From NCBI GenBank assembly GCA_024742285.1, contig JANSYR010000012.1, positions 162,260 to 226,259 of the forward strand: 64,000 bases of DNA, read 5' to 3'. The notes beneath the pieces are model-generated. The model worked only from the letters and a program-made list of their open reading frames with translations, made no database searches and had not been told where the DNA came from. The position numbers were made by a program, and so were the translations under genes. This document shows positions 9,437 through 18,297 of this stretch, in pieces. Position 1 is the stretch's first letter; each line of letters starts with the position of its first letter. The stretch comes from a bacterium. GTDB lineage: Bacteria > Myxococcota_A > UBA9160 > UBA4427.

Positions 9437-10564
9437 TCAGTCCGTCGCGTCCCCGTCCTCCCAGGTCCACCCCGGGAAGAGCGACTTCACCCGTTTCGCG
9501 ACCCGCTCGCGCTCGTCGGGAAGCGGAGAGGGGGGGGCGCCGAGCGGATCGCCCGCCCAGACCGCGAAGCCCTCCTTCACGAGCCATTCGTGGAGAACCC
9601 GGAAGTCGCGACTCGCCCAGACCAGTCTCGCGCGAAAGACCGACCGCGCCAGCGCGCAGCGGAATCCTTCGAGGAGACCGGGCCCTCGCGGCGCGAAGAG
9701 CTTCGAGAGCAGACGGCGCCGCATCAGCTCGAGTCGACCGAGACGCCCGCCCGGCAGGCGAAGGATGCCCAGGGGCTTTCCGAGGCTCGCCACCTCGATC
9801 GCCATCGACGCGCTGTCCGCGGTGACCACGAAGCCGTCCGCCAGTCCGAGCAGCCCCAGGTAGGGGTTCTCCTCCGGCTTCGCGTCGGGCTGCCAGCGAT
9901 GCAGGCATGCGCCGTCCGACAGCCCGGTCTCGAGCGCTTCCACGACGGCCGCCGGCGTTCGGCGGCTCGTGGTGACGAAGGGCGTTCCGCCCTCGGCGAG
10001 GACCTGCTTCGAGAGCGCGAGGAGCTCGCTCGTCACCGATCCGTCGTAGACGAAGGGGCGCGTGGGGCCACCGATGAGCAGCGCGACCAGCGGGTGCGGC
10101 AAGCCCTCGAAGCGCGCCCGCCACTCGTCCGCAGCTGCGGCGACGCGGTCTCGATCGATGCGCATCATCGGGAGATGGATCTTCATCACGTTGGGCAGGG
10201 GAGGGAGCAGGATCTCCGCGCCGCCGATGACCAGCGCCATCCGATTCCAGGAGCCGGAGGGCTTGCCGAGCAGCACGATCCTGGTCTTCCCGCCGGAGCG
10301 TTCCTGGATCCAGAGCGCGACGTTCGAGGGCCGCCGGCCACCGGTGACGACCAGATCGGGCCAGGGCGGCTCGAGCGCATCGCTGTGCTCCAGGTCCACG
10401 TAGTCGAGGGTCGGCTTCACCGGCGGCTTGGCCTCCAGCCACTCCGGCAGCATGCGCAGCGCGCGCGTCTCGCAGGGCCAGGGCAGGCCCGAGCCCAGCG
10501 CCTCGATCTGGGCGTTGTCGCCGCCTTTCTCCGACAGCAGGAGCCAGGTTCGCGGCGTCGGCAC
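9437..10564 (-). CDS. ELM1/GtrOC1-family protein (DUF1022-like)
   Basis: A 375-residue protein of the bacterial family named after plant mitochondrial fission protein ELM1. Characteristic segments are WPDLVVTGGRRPSNVALWI (about 68-86), the LGKPSGSWNRMALVI and PLPNVMKIH strands, VALLIGGPTRPF (about 160-171), the TTSRRTPAAVVEAL segment and the C-terminal DGFVVTADSASMAIEVASLG motif. The fold resembles GT-B glycosyltransferases and bacterial members occur in lipopolysaccharide-type clusters. The gene starts 5 bases after the upstream sulfotransferase stop, so they are almost certainly cotranscribed. Confidence 0.8.
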   Translation of the reverse strand: MPTPRTWLLLSEKGGDNAQIEALGSGLPWPCETRALRMLPEWLEAKPPVKPTLDYVDLEHSDALEPPWPDLVVTGGRRPSNVALWIQERSGGKTRIVLLGKPSGSWNRMALVIGGAEILLPPLPNVMKIHLPMMRIDRDRVAAAADEWRARFEGLPHPLVALLIGGPTRPFVYDGSVTSELLALSKQVLAEGGTPFVTTSRRTPAAVVEALETGLSDGACLHRWQPDAKPEENPYLGLLGLADGFVVTADSASMAIEVASLGKPLGILRLPGGRLGRLELMRRRLLSKLFAPRGPGLLEGFRCALARSVFRARLVWASRDFRVLHEWLVKEGFAVWAGDPLGAPPSPLPDERERVAKRVKSLFPGWTWEDGDATD

Positions 10565-10569
10565 GCGGC

Positions 10570-11529
10570 TCAGGCGTCGAGCGCCAGCGGACCGACGGCG
10601 CCGCGGGCGCCGTAGCCGAAGACCGGGGAGAGGTGCTTCGCGACGAGCTCGTCGAGCTCGGCCACCTGCTGCGGGTCGAAGTCCTGCACGTAGCCGCCGA
10701 TCTTCGCGCGACGCACCTTGAAGCTGTTCGGATCCTCACGGTCTCGCAGCGTGAGTCCACCCTGCTTGAAGTGCCCCTGACTCTCGAGACCACGGAGATG
10801 GTCGAAAGAGCCGAAGCGGACCGCTTCCTCGATCTCCTCGTCGCTGAACTGCTCTCCCGCCGTCGCCATCACGGCGCGCAGCGTCTCCTCGGGCTTCGTG
10901 CGGAGATCCTCGTAACGGGTCACGAGTGCGTTCGGATGGTCGGCGAGCCGTCGCTGCCAGTCGTTCAGGAACCCGATCAGGTGAAGCAGGCCGATCTCGC
11001 TGTTCCGAACGAAGTCCCACATGCCGACGGTCTCGCGGTCGACCGGTCGGGTCAGCTCGGCGTTGATCAGCTCCTGCTTGTGCTTCGACTGTCGCTTGGT
11101 GAACTGGTGGTACCAGGAAACGGCGATGTCGCAGGGGTGGCGCGCCAGGAAGACGACCGCCTTGCGATTCATCTCGGCATCCCGCGTCGCGGGTTCGAGG
11201 AGCGCGCCGACGGCGGCTTCGTAGCTGTAGATGCCGTTGCTCGCCGCCATCCGCGGTACCTCGGGCACCTTGCGGGTGAACTCGTCGGTCTTGTGGATCT
11301 GCGAGTCGGGGAAGCCGTGTCGGACCTGGTAGAGCCGCGAGATCATCACCTTGAGCCAGGTGTTCCCGCTCTTGGGGTGGGCGATGATGAGCAGCTGCGC
11401 CTTGCGCGCCTTGGCCACCTCGAGCGACGCGAGGCCTCGTACCCGGAGCGACACCCGCGCGGACGCCGGCAGCGGAGCGGTCCCTCCGATGATCGCGGCC
11501 TTCTTCAGCCAATCGGGCACCCCGCTCAA
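10570..11529 (-). CDS. Sulfotransferase 1
   Basis: A 319-residue PAPS-dependent sulfotransferase. The 5'-phosphosulfate loop is IIAHPKSGNTWLKVMISRLY (about 48-67) and the 3'-phosphate binding segment is LARHPCDIAVSWYHQ (about 125-139). RYEDLRTKPEETL and a C-terminal KVRRAKIGG...F motif complete the family pattern. The enzyme transfers sulfate from PAPS to a hydroxyl, most likely of a surface glycan or lipid given its neighbours. A close paralogue lies immediately upstream with 25 bases between them; the two share the KVRRAK.GG ending and probably arose by duplication. Confidence 0.88.
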   Translation of the reverse strand: MSGVPDWLKKAAIIGGTAPLPASARVSLRVRGLASLEVAKARKAQLLIIAHPKSGNTWLKVMISRLYQVRHGFPDSQIHKTDEFTRKVPEVPRMAASNGIYSYEAAVGALLEPATRDAEMNRKAVVFLARHPCDIAVSWYHQFTKRQSKHKQELINAELTRPVDRETVGMWDFVRNSEIGLLHLIGFLNDWQRRLADHPNALVTRYEDLRTKPEETLRAVMATAGEQFSDEEIEEAVRFGSFDHLRGLESQGHFKQGGLTLRDREDPNSFKVRRAKIGGYVQDFDPQQVAELDELVAKHLSPVFGYGARGAVGPLALDA

Positions 11530-11554
11530 ACGATCACCCCTTTCTCTCGACGGT

Positions 11555-12508
11555 TCATCGACCCGCGCATCGCTCGGATTCGGCGTCGGCGCTCGAATCG
11601 CCCGGACCGTAGCCGAAGCCGGGCCGCAGCCCCGCCTTCACGCGTGCGTCGAGCTCCGCGATCTGATCGGCATCGAAGTAGTCCCGCCAGCCCCCGACCT
11701 TGGCGCGACGCACCTTGTAGGAGTCGCTCCGGCCGCGCTCGCCTGGCAGGAGCCGACTTCCCGCGGCCGACAGCAGCGACTCGTCCTCGAGGCGTCGCAT
11801 GTTGTCGAACCTCGCGTACTCGACGGCGTCCTGCACCTCGTCCGGTTGGGGATCGGCTCCGAGGAAGCGCAGCGCACGCTCGAGCGTCGCCACGGGCTCC
11901 GCGCGAAGATCCTCGTAGCGAACGACCTCGATCGACTCGAGCTCCTCGGCGGCTCGACTCCAGGCGTTGAGGAACGCGATCGCCCGCTCGAGGCCCGCCT
12001 CGTGATCCGCCACGAACTCCCAGATCGTGAGCGCACGACCGTCGGCCGGATAGCGGTTCAGCCACTTCTTGTGGGGGCTCATGCGATTCGCCCACTGGAA
12101 ATACTGGGACACCGCGATGTCGCGGGGATCACGGACCAGCAGGAGCACGGGCCGGTCGCGAAAGTCCTCGGCGAGATCGTCGAAGTGGCCGGTGTAGTCC
12201 CGGAGATAGTTGCCGTGCGTGAAGAAGAGGATCGGGATCTCGGCGTCCTGGCGGTTCAGGTTGTCGTACTCGAAAAACGATCCCGCCGGCAGGCCGTGCC
12301 GGCGTTCGTAGAAGCGCGACAGCATCAAGCGCAACCACGTGCGGCCGCTCTTGCCGTAGGACACGACGGCCCCGTGGGCCCCCTCGAGGAGCAGGGACTC
12401 GCCCCAGCCTCTCAGCCACCTGCCGGCGGCCAGACGCTGGCGGTCGGGTAGGGGAGCGAATCCCCCGACGGTGGCCAGGCGCGAGAGTCCGAAACGAAGG
12501 GAGCGCAT
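11555..12508 (-). CDS. Sulfotransferase 2
   Basis: A 317-residue PAPS-dependent sulfotransferase, paralogue of the gene downstream. Key segments are VVSYGKSGRTWLRLMLSRFY (5'-phosphosulfate loop, about 48-67), LLVRDPRDIAVSQYFQW (3'-phosphate binding, about 122-138), RYEDLRAEPVATL, and KVRRAKVGGWRDYF near the C-terminus. It is the first gene of the minus-strand sulfotransferase-ELM1-GT8 run. The promoter should lie in 12509-12672, shared divergently with the 2OG oxygenase gene. Two sulfotransferases beside a sulfatase gene 4 kb away suggest a sulfated surface compound, an inference. Confidence 0.87.
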   Translation of the reverse strand: MRSLRFGLSRLATVGGFAPLPDRQRLAAGRWLRGWGESLLLEGAHGAVVSYGKSGRTWLRLMLSRFYERRHGLPAGSFFEYDNLNRQDAEIPILFFTHGNYLRDYTGHFDDLAEDFRDRPVLLLVRDPRDIAVSQYFQWANRMSPHKKWLNRYPADGRALTIWEFVADHEAGLERAIAFLNAWSRAAEELESIEVVRYEDLRAEPVATLERALRFLGADPQPDEVQDAVEYARFDNMRRLEDESLLSAAGSRLLPGERGRSDSYKVRRAKVGGWRDYFDADQIAELDARVKAGLRPGFGYGPGDSSADAESERCAGR

Positions 12509-12672
12509 TGGAGATTCCGACGACGCGAATGCGCGCCCCTGAGAAGAGAATACGCGGTAGAGTATCCCCTGGCTCGCGTTCGCGCTTCCGATGAATGGGC
12601 CTCGCCCCCCCCGGAGCGTCCGGTGCCAGAGCGAGCGTTCGTCGCGTCCGTGGCGAAGGGCCGAGGAAGATC

Positions 12673-13311
12673 GTGAGTGACCTGATCGATATCCCGGCCC
12701 TCGAAGGGGCGAAGGCGGAAACGGAGCCCGTTCCCTACCTCGTGGTCCCGAAGTTCCTGCGCCCCGAGGCGCTGGAGGGCATCTCGAACGACTTTCCGCA
12801 CGTCACCGAGCCGCGCAACCACGCGGTCGGCAAGCTCGAATACGGTCCGGTCTTCGCCGAGCTGCTCGAGCAGCTCGCCGAGGAGGAGTGGATTCGCATT
12901 CTCGGTGCGAAGCTCGGCGTCGAGGACCTGCATGAGCTGCCGTCCAACACGACGGTCCGCGGCCTGAGTGAAGCCAGTGACGGCAATATCCACACGGATC
13001 ACTGGAGCAAGGTCGTGACGGTGCTGATCTACCCGAACACGGAGTGGACGGCGGAAGGCGGCCGCCTCCGGATGCTCAACTCGGCGACCGACCTGGATGA
13101 CTACGCGACCGAAGTCGTCCCGGCCGACGGCACCCTGCTCGCCTTCCGGCGATCGCCCCGATCGTTTCACGGCCACGCCCGCTACGTCGGTCCGAGGAAG
13201 CTGATCCAGATCAGCTGGCTGCGCCGAAGCCCGCTGGCGCGCGCCTCGCAGGGCATCGCGCGCTTCGGTACGCATCTGTCGAAGCGCCTGGGCCTGCATC
13301 CGGACAGCTAG
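12673..13311 (+). CDS. 2OG-Fe(II) oxygenase superfamily protein
   Basis: A 212-residue dioxygenase-like protein. I chose the GTG at 12673 because GAGGAAG sits 5-10 bases before it and the protein alignment-like region starts just after; a longer in-frame extension to 12595 is Arg-rich and unlikely. The double-stranded beta-helix iron ligands are visible as HTDHW (His-x-Asp, about residue 112) and the distal His in FHGHARYVG (about 178), followed by RKLIQISW holding the 2-oxoglutarate-binding Arg. WTAEGGRLRML matches the usual GG.L strand. Such proteins hydroxylate small molecules, sugars or peptides; it probably works with the neighbouring glycan genes. Confidence 0.8.
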   Translation: MSDLIDIPALEGAKAETEPVPYLVVPKFLRPEALEGISNDFPHVTEPRNHAVGKLEYGPVFAELLEQLAEEEWIRILGAKLGVEDLHELPSNTTVRGLSEASDGNIHTDHWSKVVTVLIYPNTEWTAEGGRLRMLNSATDLDDYATEVVPADGTLLAFRRSPRSFHGHARYVGPRKLIQISWLRRSPLARASQGIARFGTHLSKRLGLHPDS

Positions 13312-13338
13312 TCCGCCCCACGGCGGATCGCGCCGGAG

Positions 13339-14175
13339 CTAGTTCTCGTCCCGGCGCTGCTGGGGCACGAGGAAGGCTTCGCGTAGGTCCGCGCGTTCGA
13401 GCTCGACGTCGATTCGAAACGGGCCCTCTCGCATCACGAAGCGCCAGGGCAGACGATTCTCTGCATCGAGAGAGATCTCGGCGACGATCGTGGTTTCATC
13501 GAGCTTCCCGGCGATCGGACGACTCACGACGGCGAATCGTTCCACGGGCACCGAACCGCGGCGACGGACCGACCGCCCTCCACGCACGATCTGGTAGTCG
13601 ACGCGCGCGGTGCGCGTCCCGCGCGGCTCCACTTCGACCCGATAGAGCGTCTTGCCCAGGAAATAACAGGCTCGAGACTCCTTGGATCGGACCGTCGTCG
13701 CGGCGGGTCCCCAGGTGAGCCACCAGGCGAGTGCTGCGGGACTCGAGACGACGGGACAGCCGAGCGCCTCGGCGTCATAGGCGTGGAAGGTCTCCTGGCC
13801 AGCAGGCCAGCGCTCCGGGAACTCGAGGGGCTGACCGGGACGCGGCTTCCGCCGAATGCGCGCGACCCCCCGCGGGCCGAACGCATACGACTTGAGGTCC
13901 GGACGAGGTCCCATCGAGAGCTGGCTCAGACGACGTACGACGCCCGTCATCGGATCGAACCGCGCGCGGAGGCGACTGGACTTGTCCGATAGCAGGCGTG
14001 CGTCCAGGGTCGTGCGCAGCTCCGTCCTCCAGTCTCCGCGACCCGGGTCTGCGGCCGTGACCTCCCCCTCCGGCAGCTCGGTCTCGATCTCGAGCTCGGC
14101 GGAGAATCGCGCCAGCCAGTTCCGGCCTTGGAATCGCAGGGTCCGCCAGGCGTTCGCCGGCTCGCCCGCAGACAC
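13339..14175 (-). CDS. Hypothetical protein, probably exported
   Basis: A 278-residue protein read from a GTG at 14175. It is beta-rich, with an internal WLTWGPAATTVRSKESRACY segment and VEVEPRGTRTARVDYQIVRG strand pairs; I recognise no family. The frame stays open upstream and there encodes a signal-peptide-like segment, RRYARAVALAIALG then AIPAASA (about 14254-14337), but no ATG, GTG or TTG is available there. Either the start is a rarer codon such as CTG near 14301 or 14313, or a sequence change has removed it. I therefore suspect a periplasmic or outer-surface protein of about 330 residues. Confidence 0.6.
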   Translation of the reverse strand: MSAGEPANAWRTLRFQGRNWLARFSAELEIETELPEGEVTAADPGRGDWRTELRTTLDARLLSDKSSRLRARFDPMTGVVRRLSQLSMGPRPDLKSYAFGPRGVARIRRKPRPGQPLEFPERWPAGQETFHAYDAEALGCPVVSSPAALAWWLTWGPAATTVRSKESRACYFLGKTLYRVEVEPRGTRTARVDYQIVRGGRSVRRRGSVPVERFAVVSRPIAGKLDETTIVAEISLDAENRLPWRFVMREGPFRIDVELERADLREAFLVPQQRRDEN

Positions 14176-14797
14176 GCTCCCTCGCTCCGCCTCCCGCGTC
14201 TGCTTCCGTGCCTCCTCCCGTAGAAGGGGGGCGCCCGCCGGACCGTCCGTGGAGGCGGCCGACGCCGCTGGAATCGCGCCCGGAGTCGGGAACGAACCCA
14301 GGGCGATCGCCAGGGCGACGGCACGAGCGTACCGGCGGTGGACGCGCCACCGCTCTACGGAGCGTCTCGGGCGGATGGAAGCCTCACTTGCGATTCGGGA
14401 CGTCGTGCGCTCCCGGTCCGTGGACGCGCTCGGCGTCGGGGGACGAGTTCATGCCGGATCGACCGTGGGCGGGAAGTTCGACCGTTCGGCCCACGATCGC
14501 CAGGCCTCGAGCACCGCGTGTGCGTGAATACCCTCGCTTCTCAGCCGATGCCGCGCGACGGTCCGGATGACTTCGGTCGGCGAGGGCCTGCGTTCCGCCC
14601 GATCGCCCGTTGGCGGCGCTTCCCGGAGCGCCTGTCGACCCGCAAGGATCCGCCGTTCCAGAAGGCGTGCGAAGCCGCCTGCGAGGGGTCGCGACGCGTC
14701 GAGGCGCCATTGCTGACCCGGTTCCAGAGCGTATCTTCGGACAGCCTTTGCCGGCGGGGACGCGCTCCCTCGCCCGAGCAATCCAGGAGGGCCCGTC
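14176..14797. other. Gap with an unassigned minus-strand open frame
   Basis: No gene with a recognisable start was found. Nearest 14176-14340 is the signal-like extension of the preceding minus-strand gene. From about 14760 down to the stop at 14449 the minus strand has an open frame whose peptide looks protein-like (for example RPSPTEVIRTVARHRL and LEAWRSWAERSNF), with no ribosome site and no good start. It could be a decayed or unusually initiated gene in the same operon. A ribosome site for the OmpA-family gene (AGGAGG) lies at the right edge. Confidence 0.35.
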
Positions 14798-16315
14798 ATG
14801 CAGATTTCCCGATCCCACCCGTTCCCGCGCGTGACCGGATCAGCACACGGATTCGTCACCCCGTGGATCGTCGGGGTTTCCCTGATCGCGTTCGCCCTGG
14901 GCTCCGTGTCGTGTGCCTCGAGCGGGACGTCCATTGCCGACGCGCAGGTCTTCGCCGAGAACGCGGCGGTCGCCAGCCTGAACACGCAGCTCGAGACGGC
15001 CCGCGCCGCCGGCCACGACGTACTCGCCCCCGACGGCGTGAACGCGGCCAGTGAGCTCCTCGACCAGGCCATCGCCGAGGCCCGCGAGGGCAATCAGACC
15101 GGCGCCGGCAAATTCGCCGAGAAGGGTCTGGCCCGACTCGCCAAGGCGGCCGAGGACTCCGAGACGGCTTCGGAAGCCCTGCGCGACGTGTTGGCCGCGC
15201 GTCGGCGCGCCGCCGAAGCAGGCGCCGAGAGTCTCTTGAGTGATCGCTGGGAGGAGGCCGAGGAGCAGCTCGTCGAGTCGGCCAGCCTGATCGAGGAAGG
15301 AGACCTCGAGGGCGCGATGGACGAGACGCCCGAGCTCATCGAAGCGTACTCGGCCCTCGAGCTCGAGGCGCTGGAGTCGGATGCCACCGCGCTGGCCCGC
15401 GCCGCGATCGACGCCGCGCGCGACGCGGATGCCAAGGACTATGCGCCGCAGACGTTCAAGCGTGCGAGGAAGGAGCTCGAGATCGCGACCGGCATCCTCG
15501 AGACCGACCGAAGTCGCGTCGAGGCCGCCAACGTTCACGCCCGGCAGGCCTCCGCCTTCGCCGCCCGGAGCCAGTACATCGCGGCGCTCGCGAAGGAATT
15601 CGAACGGCGCGACTACGACCGCGAAGAGGTGATCCTCTGGTACCAGGAGCAGCTCTCCGAGGTCGCGAAGCCGCTCGGTGACGAGATCGCGTTCACGCAG
15701 CCCAATCACGAAGTGATCACCGGAACCCGCCTGCGCATCGAGGAGCTCCTCGCGGCCAGTGAGCAGATCGAAGAGGTCGCGCTCGCCGTGCAGGCCGAGA
15801 CGCTGGAGGCCGAGGCCCGGCTCGCGATGGAGTCCGCGCAAGAGGCGCGCTACGACCGGGTCCAGCGACTCTTCAGCGAAGACGAGGCCGTCGTTTCGCG
15901 TCGCGGCAAGAACGTCGTGCTCTCGACGTACGGCTTCGAATTCGCGGTGGGTGACAGCGAGATCGGGTCCTCGAACTTCCCGCTCCTGAACAAGATCTCG
16001 CAGGCCATCGAGGAGTTCGGCGATCCCTCGATCATCGTGAGCGGGCACACGGACGCGACCGGGAGCGACTCGCTCAACCAGCGCCTGTCCACGGAGCGCG
16101 CCAAGAAGGTCGGCGACTTCCTCGTGCAGATCGGCAAGCTCGAACCCGCTCGCGTGAGCACCCGCGGTCTGGGCGAGACGCAGCCCCTCGCGTCGAACGA
16201 GACGGTCGCGGGACGAGCACGCAACCGACGCATCGAGATCCTGATCGTGAACGATCCGAAAGATCTCATGGGCAGCGACCTGCCGGCCGTGAGTGGCGCA
16301 CCGCCGTCGAACTGA
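14798..16315 (+). CDS. OmpA-family lipoprotein with DUF4398-like helical region
   Basis: A 505-residue outer-membrane lipoprotein. AGGAGG precedes the ATG; the signal ends at the lipobox ALGSVSC (about 35-41). Residues 55-340 are a long Ala/Glu-rich helical or coiled-coil region with tandem AEEQLVESASLIEEG-type units, as in DUF4398 proteins. Residues about 365-490 form the OmpA C-terminal peptidoglycan-binding domain: FEFAVGDSEIGSSNFPLLNKI, VSGHTDATGSDSLNQRLSTE and RVSTRGLGETQPLASNETVAGRARNRRIEI carry the Asp and Arg that bind diaminopimelate. It tethers the outer membrane to the cell wall. Confidence 0.9.
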   Translation: MQISRSHPFPRVTGSAHGFVTPWIVGVSLIAFALGSVSCASSGTSIADAQVFAENAAVASLNTQLETARAAGHDVLAPDGVNAASELLDQAIAEAREGNQTGAGKFAEKGLARLAKAAEDSETASEALRDVLAARRRAAEAGAESLLSDRWEEAEEQLVESASLIEEGDLEGAMDETPELIEAYSALELEALESDATALARAAIDAARDADAKDYAPQTFKRARKELEIATGILETDRSRVEAANVHARQASAFAARSQYIAALAKEFERRDYDREEVILWYQEQLSEVAKPLGDEIAFTQPNHEVITGTRLRIEELLAASEQIEEVALAVQAETLEAEARLAMESAQEARYDRVQRLFSEDEAVVSRRGKNVVLSTYGFEFAVGDSEIGSSNFPLLNKISQAIEEFGDPSIIVSGHTDATGSDSLNQRLSTERAKKVGDFLVQIGKLEPARVSTRGLGETQPLASNETVAGRARNRRIEILIVNDPKDLMGSDLPAVSGAPPSN

Positions 16316-16448
16316 ATCGATACGGTGCGGCGAGCGACCCCGCGAGGGGTCGCTCTCGCGCCCTCGGTCGGCGCAACATCGCGCGGGGGGCGTCCTGCGT
16401 CGGGTTCTTCGACTCAACGCACGGCGCGCGTACGTCCCGGAGCACAGC

Positions 16449-18056
16449 ATGATTCGGTTCGATCGCGGACTCGTCCTCGCCATCACGGCGCAGCTGGCCT
16501 GCGCGCTCCTGGCGTGTGCGATGCCCATGAACGGCGGACACCCCTCGACCGCGATTTCCCCCTCGCTCCCGGCGACATCGACCCCGTCCCGTCCGAACGT
16601 CGTGATCCTGCTCGCGGACGACCTCGGCTGGCGCGACGTCGGCTACCACGGCGCCCGGATCGAGACGCCCAACATCGACGCGCTCGCCCGCGAAGGCGTC
16701 GAGCTCGATCGATTCTACGTCCAGCCCGTCTGCACGCCGACGCGGGCCGCCCTGATGACGGGTCGCTCGCCCGTGCGTTCGGGGCTCGCGTTCGGCGTCA
16801 CGCGTCCGTGGGACTACTTCGGGCTGCCCGTCGGCGAGCGGCTGCTCTCCGAGGCCTTCGGCGAGGCGGGCTACCAGACCGCGATCGTCGGGAAATGGCA
16901 CCTCGGTCACGGGCACGAGATGTACACGCCGAATCGGCGAGGATTCGACCACTTCTACGGTCATCTTCTCGGGGCGCTCGACTACTACACGCATTCGCGC
17001 GCGGGCGGGATCGACTGGCAGCGAAACGGCGAGACGATCCGCGAAGAGGGATACGCCACGGATCTCCTCGGCGACGAAGCGGCGCGGCTGATCGCCGAGC
17101 GCGATCCCGCGCGGCCACTCTTCCTCTACGTTCCCTTCAACGCGCCCCATAGTCCCATGCAAGCGCCACAGGAGCTCGTCGAGCGCTACGCGGACCTCTC
17201 GAGTGCGCCCCATCTTCGCGCCCACGACGACTTTCTCGAGAAGGTGGCGGCTCGCCTGGGGCTCCCCCTCGAGGCGGCCTCGAAGATCCTCGATCCGCCC
17301 GGCGAGGCACCGCGCGCGGTCTTCGCGGCGATGGTCCACCGCCTCGACCTCGCCGTCGGCGAGATTCTCGGTGCGCTCGAAGCGGAAGGGATCGCCGACG
17401 ACACGATCGTGTTGTTCTTCTCCGACAACGGGGGGCATGTGTCGCTCGGTGCGAGCAATGCACCGCTCCGCGGGGAGAAGTCGACCGTCTTCGAGGGCGG
17501 CATTCGCGTCCCGGCCGCCCTGCGCTGGCCCGCAGGACTTCGCGGCGGGAGGACGGTCGAGCAGACGCTTACGGTGATGGACGTGTTTCCCACGCTGCTC
17601 GCGGCGGCGGGTGTCGAGGACGCCGGGACCGCGCAGCTCGACGGCTTCGATCGGTGGGCCCAGATCGAGGGCGCCGAGCCCGAGGCGCCGGGAGAGATCT
17701 TCTTCGGCGCGAACGGCGTGCTCGGACGCCAGGAGGCGATCCGAGCCGGCCGTTGGAAGCTGATCCGCGATCGCGGCTTCGGAACCGGACCGCCGGAGAT
17801 CCTGCTCTTCGACGTCGAAGCCGATCCGCTCGAGAAGGTGGATCGAGCGGCCGACGAAGAGACGCGGGTCGCCGACCTCGAAGCGCGCCTCGATCGCTGG
17901 GTGGCCCTGCATCCCCCGGGCGGCACGCTCGGCGTCCACTGGCCCCACCCGAGCTGGATCCCCCCGAGCGACTACAACGCGGCGCTGCGACGAGACACGC
18001 CGGTGGGCACCTCGGGCGAGGCGACGCCGCGGCGGCCGGCCCCCTCTCGCGACTGA
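16449..18056 (+). CDS. Arylsulfatase-family sulfatase (lipoprotein or exported)
   Basis: A 535-residue formylglycine-dependent sulfatase. Start ATG at 16449 follows a GGAG. The N-terminus has an export signal with Cys residues (LACALLACAM) that may be a lipobox. Metal-binding NVVILLADDLGWRDVGYHG is at about 49-67. The formylglycine motif C-x-P-x-R is complete (QPVCTPTRAALMTGRSP, about 95-111), so activation by a formylglycine-generating enzyme is expected. GKWHLGHG, FFSDNGG and LRGEKSTVFEGGIRVP complete the active site. It hydrolyses sulfate esters in the periplasm. The nearby sulfotransferases suggest sulfate turnover, but scavenging is equally possible. Confidence 0.92.
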   Translation: MIRFDRGLVLAITAQLACALLACAMPMNGGHPSTAISPSLPATSTPSRPNVVILLADDLGWRDVGYHGARIETPNIDALAREGVELDRFYVQPVCTPTRAALMTGRSPVRSGLAFGVTRPWDYFGLPVGERLLSEAFGEAGYQTAIVGKWHLGHGHEMYTPNRRGFDHFYGHLLGALDYYTHSRAGGIDWQRNGETIREEGYATDLLGDEAARLIAERDPARPLFLYVPFNAPHSPMQAPQELVERYADLSSAPHLRAHDDFLEKVAARLGLPLEAASKILDPPGEAPRAVFAAMVHRLDLAVGEILGALEAEGIADDTIVLFFSDNGGHVSLGASNAPLRGEKSTVFEGGIRVPAALRWPAGLRGGRTVEQTLTVMDVFPTLLAAAGVEDAGTAQLDGFDRWAQIEGAEPEAPGEIFFGANGVLGRQEAIRAGRWKLIRDRGFGTGPPEILLFDVEADPLEKVDRAADEETRVADLEARLDRWVALHPPGGTLGVHWPHPSWIPPSDYNAALRRDTPVGTSGEATPRRPAPSRD

Positions 18057-18297
18057 AGACATCTCCGAGCAGGGAATCCGATCGAGCGAACAGGGAGCTC
18101 CGGGAGCAAACGAGGGGTTCGATGGTCCCCGCTCCTGATTCGCGTGGGGGTAGGACGTCCAGGCTGCGGTTTCGCCACCACCGCTGGGTCCGTTTCCGAC
18201 TAGCGTGGGCTCGTGCGCGTGCTCGGAGACGCGGGGCGCGGCGCGTCTCGGACCGACCGCCTACCATCGCTCGGGTCTCAGGAAAGGAGTGCGCCAC

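Noticed and set aside
9530-9540. Eight-base G run as a phase-variation site
   Set aside because: It lies in the C-terminal part of the ELM1-family gene in a Pro-rich stretch; there is no sign of frame change and runs this long occur by chance here.
8759-10615. 618-codon plus-strand open frame
   Set aside because: It is antisense to the GT8-like and ELM1-family genes, which have clear motifs. Long antisense frames are common in high-GC DNA.
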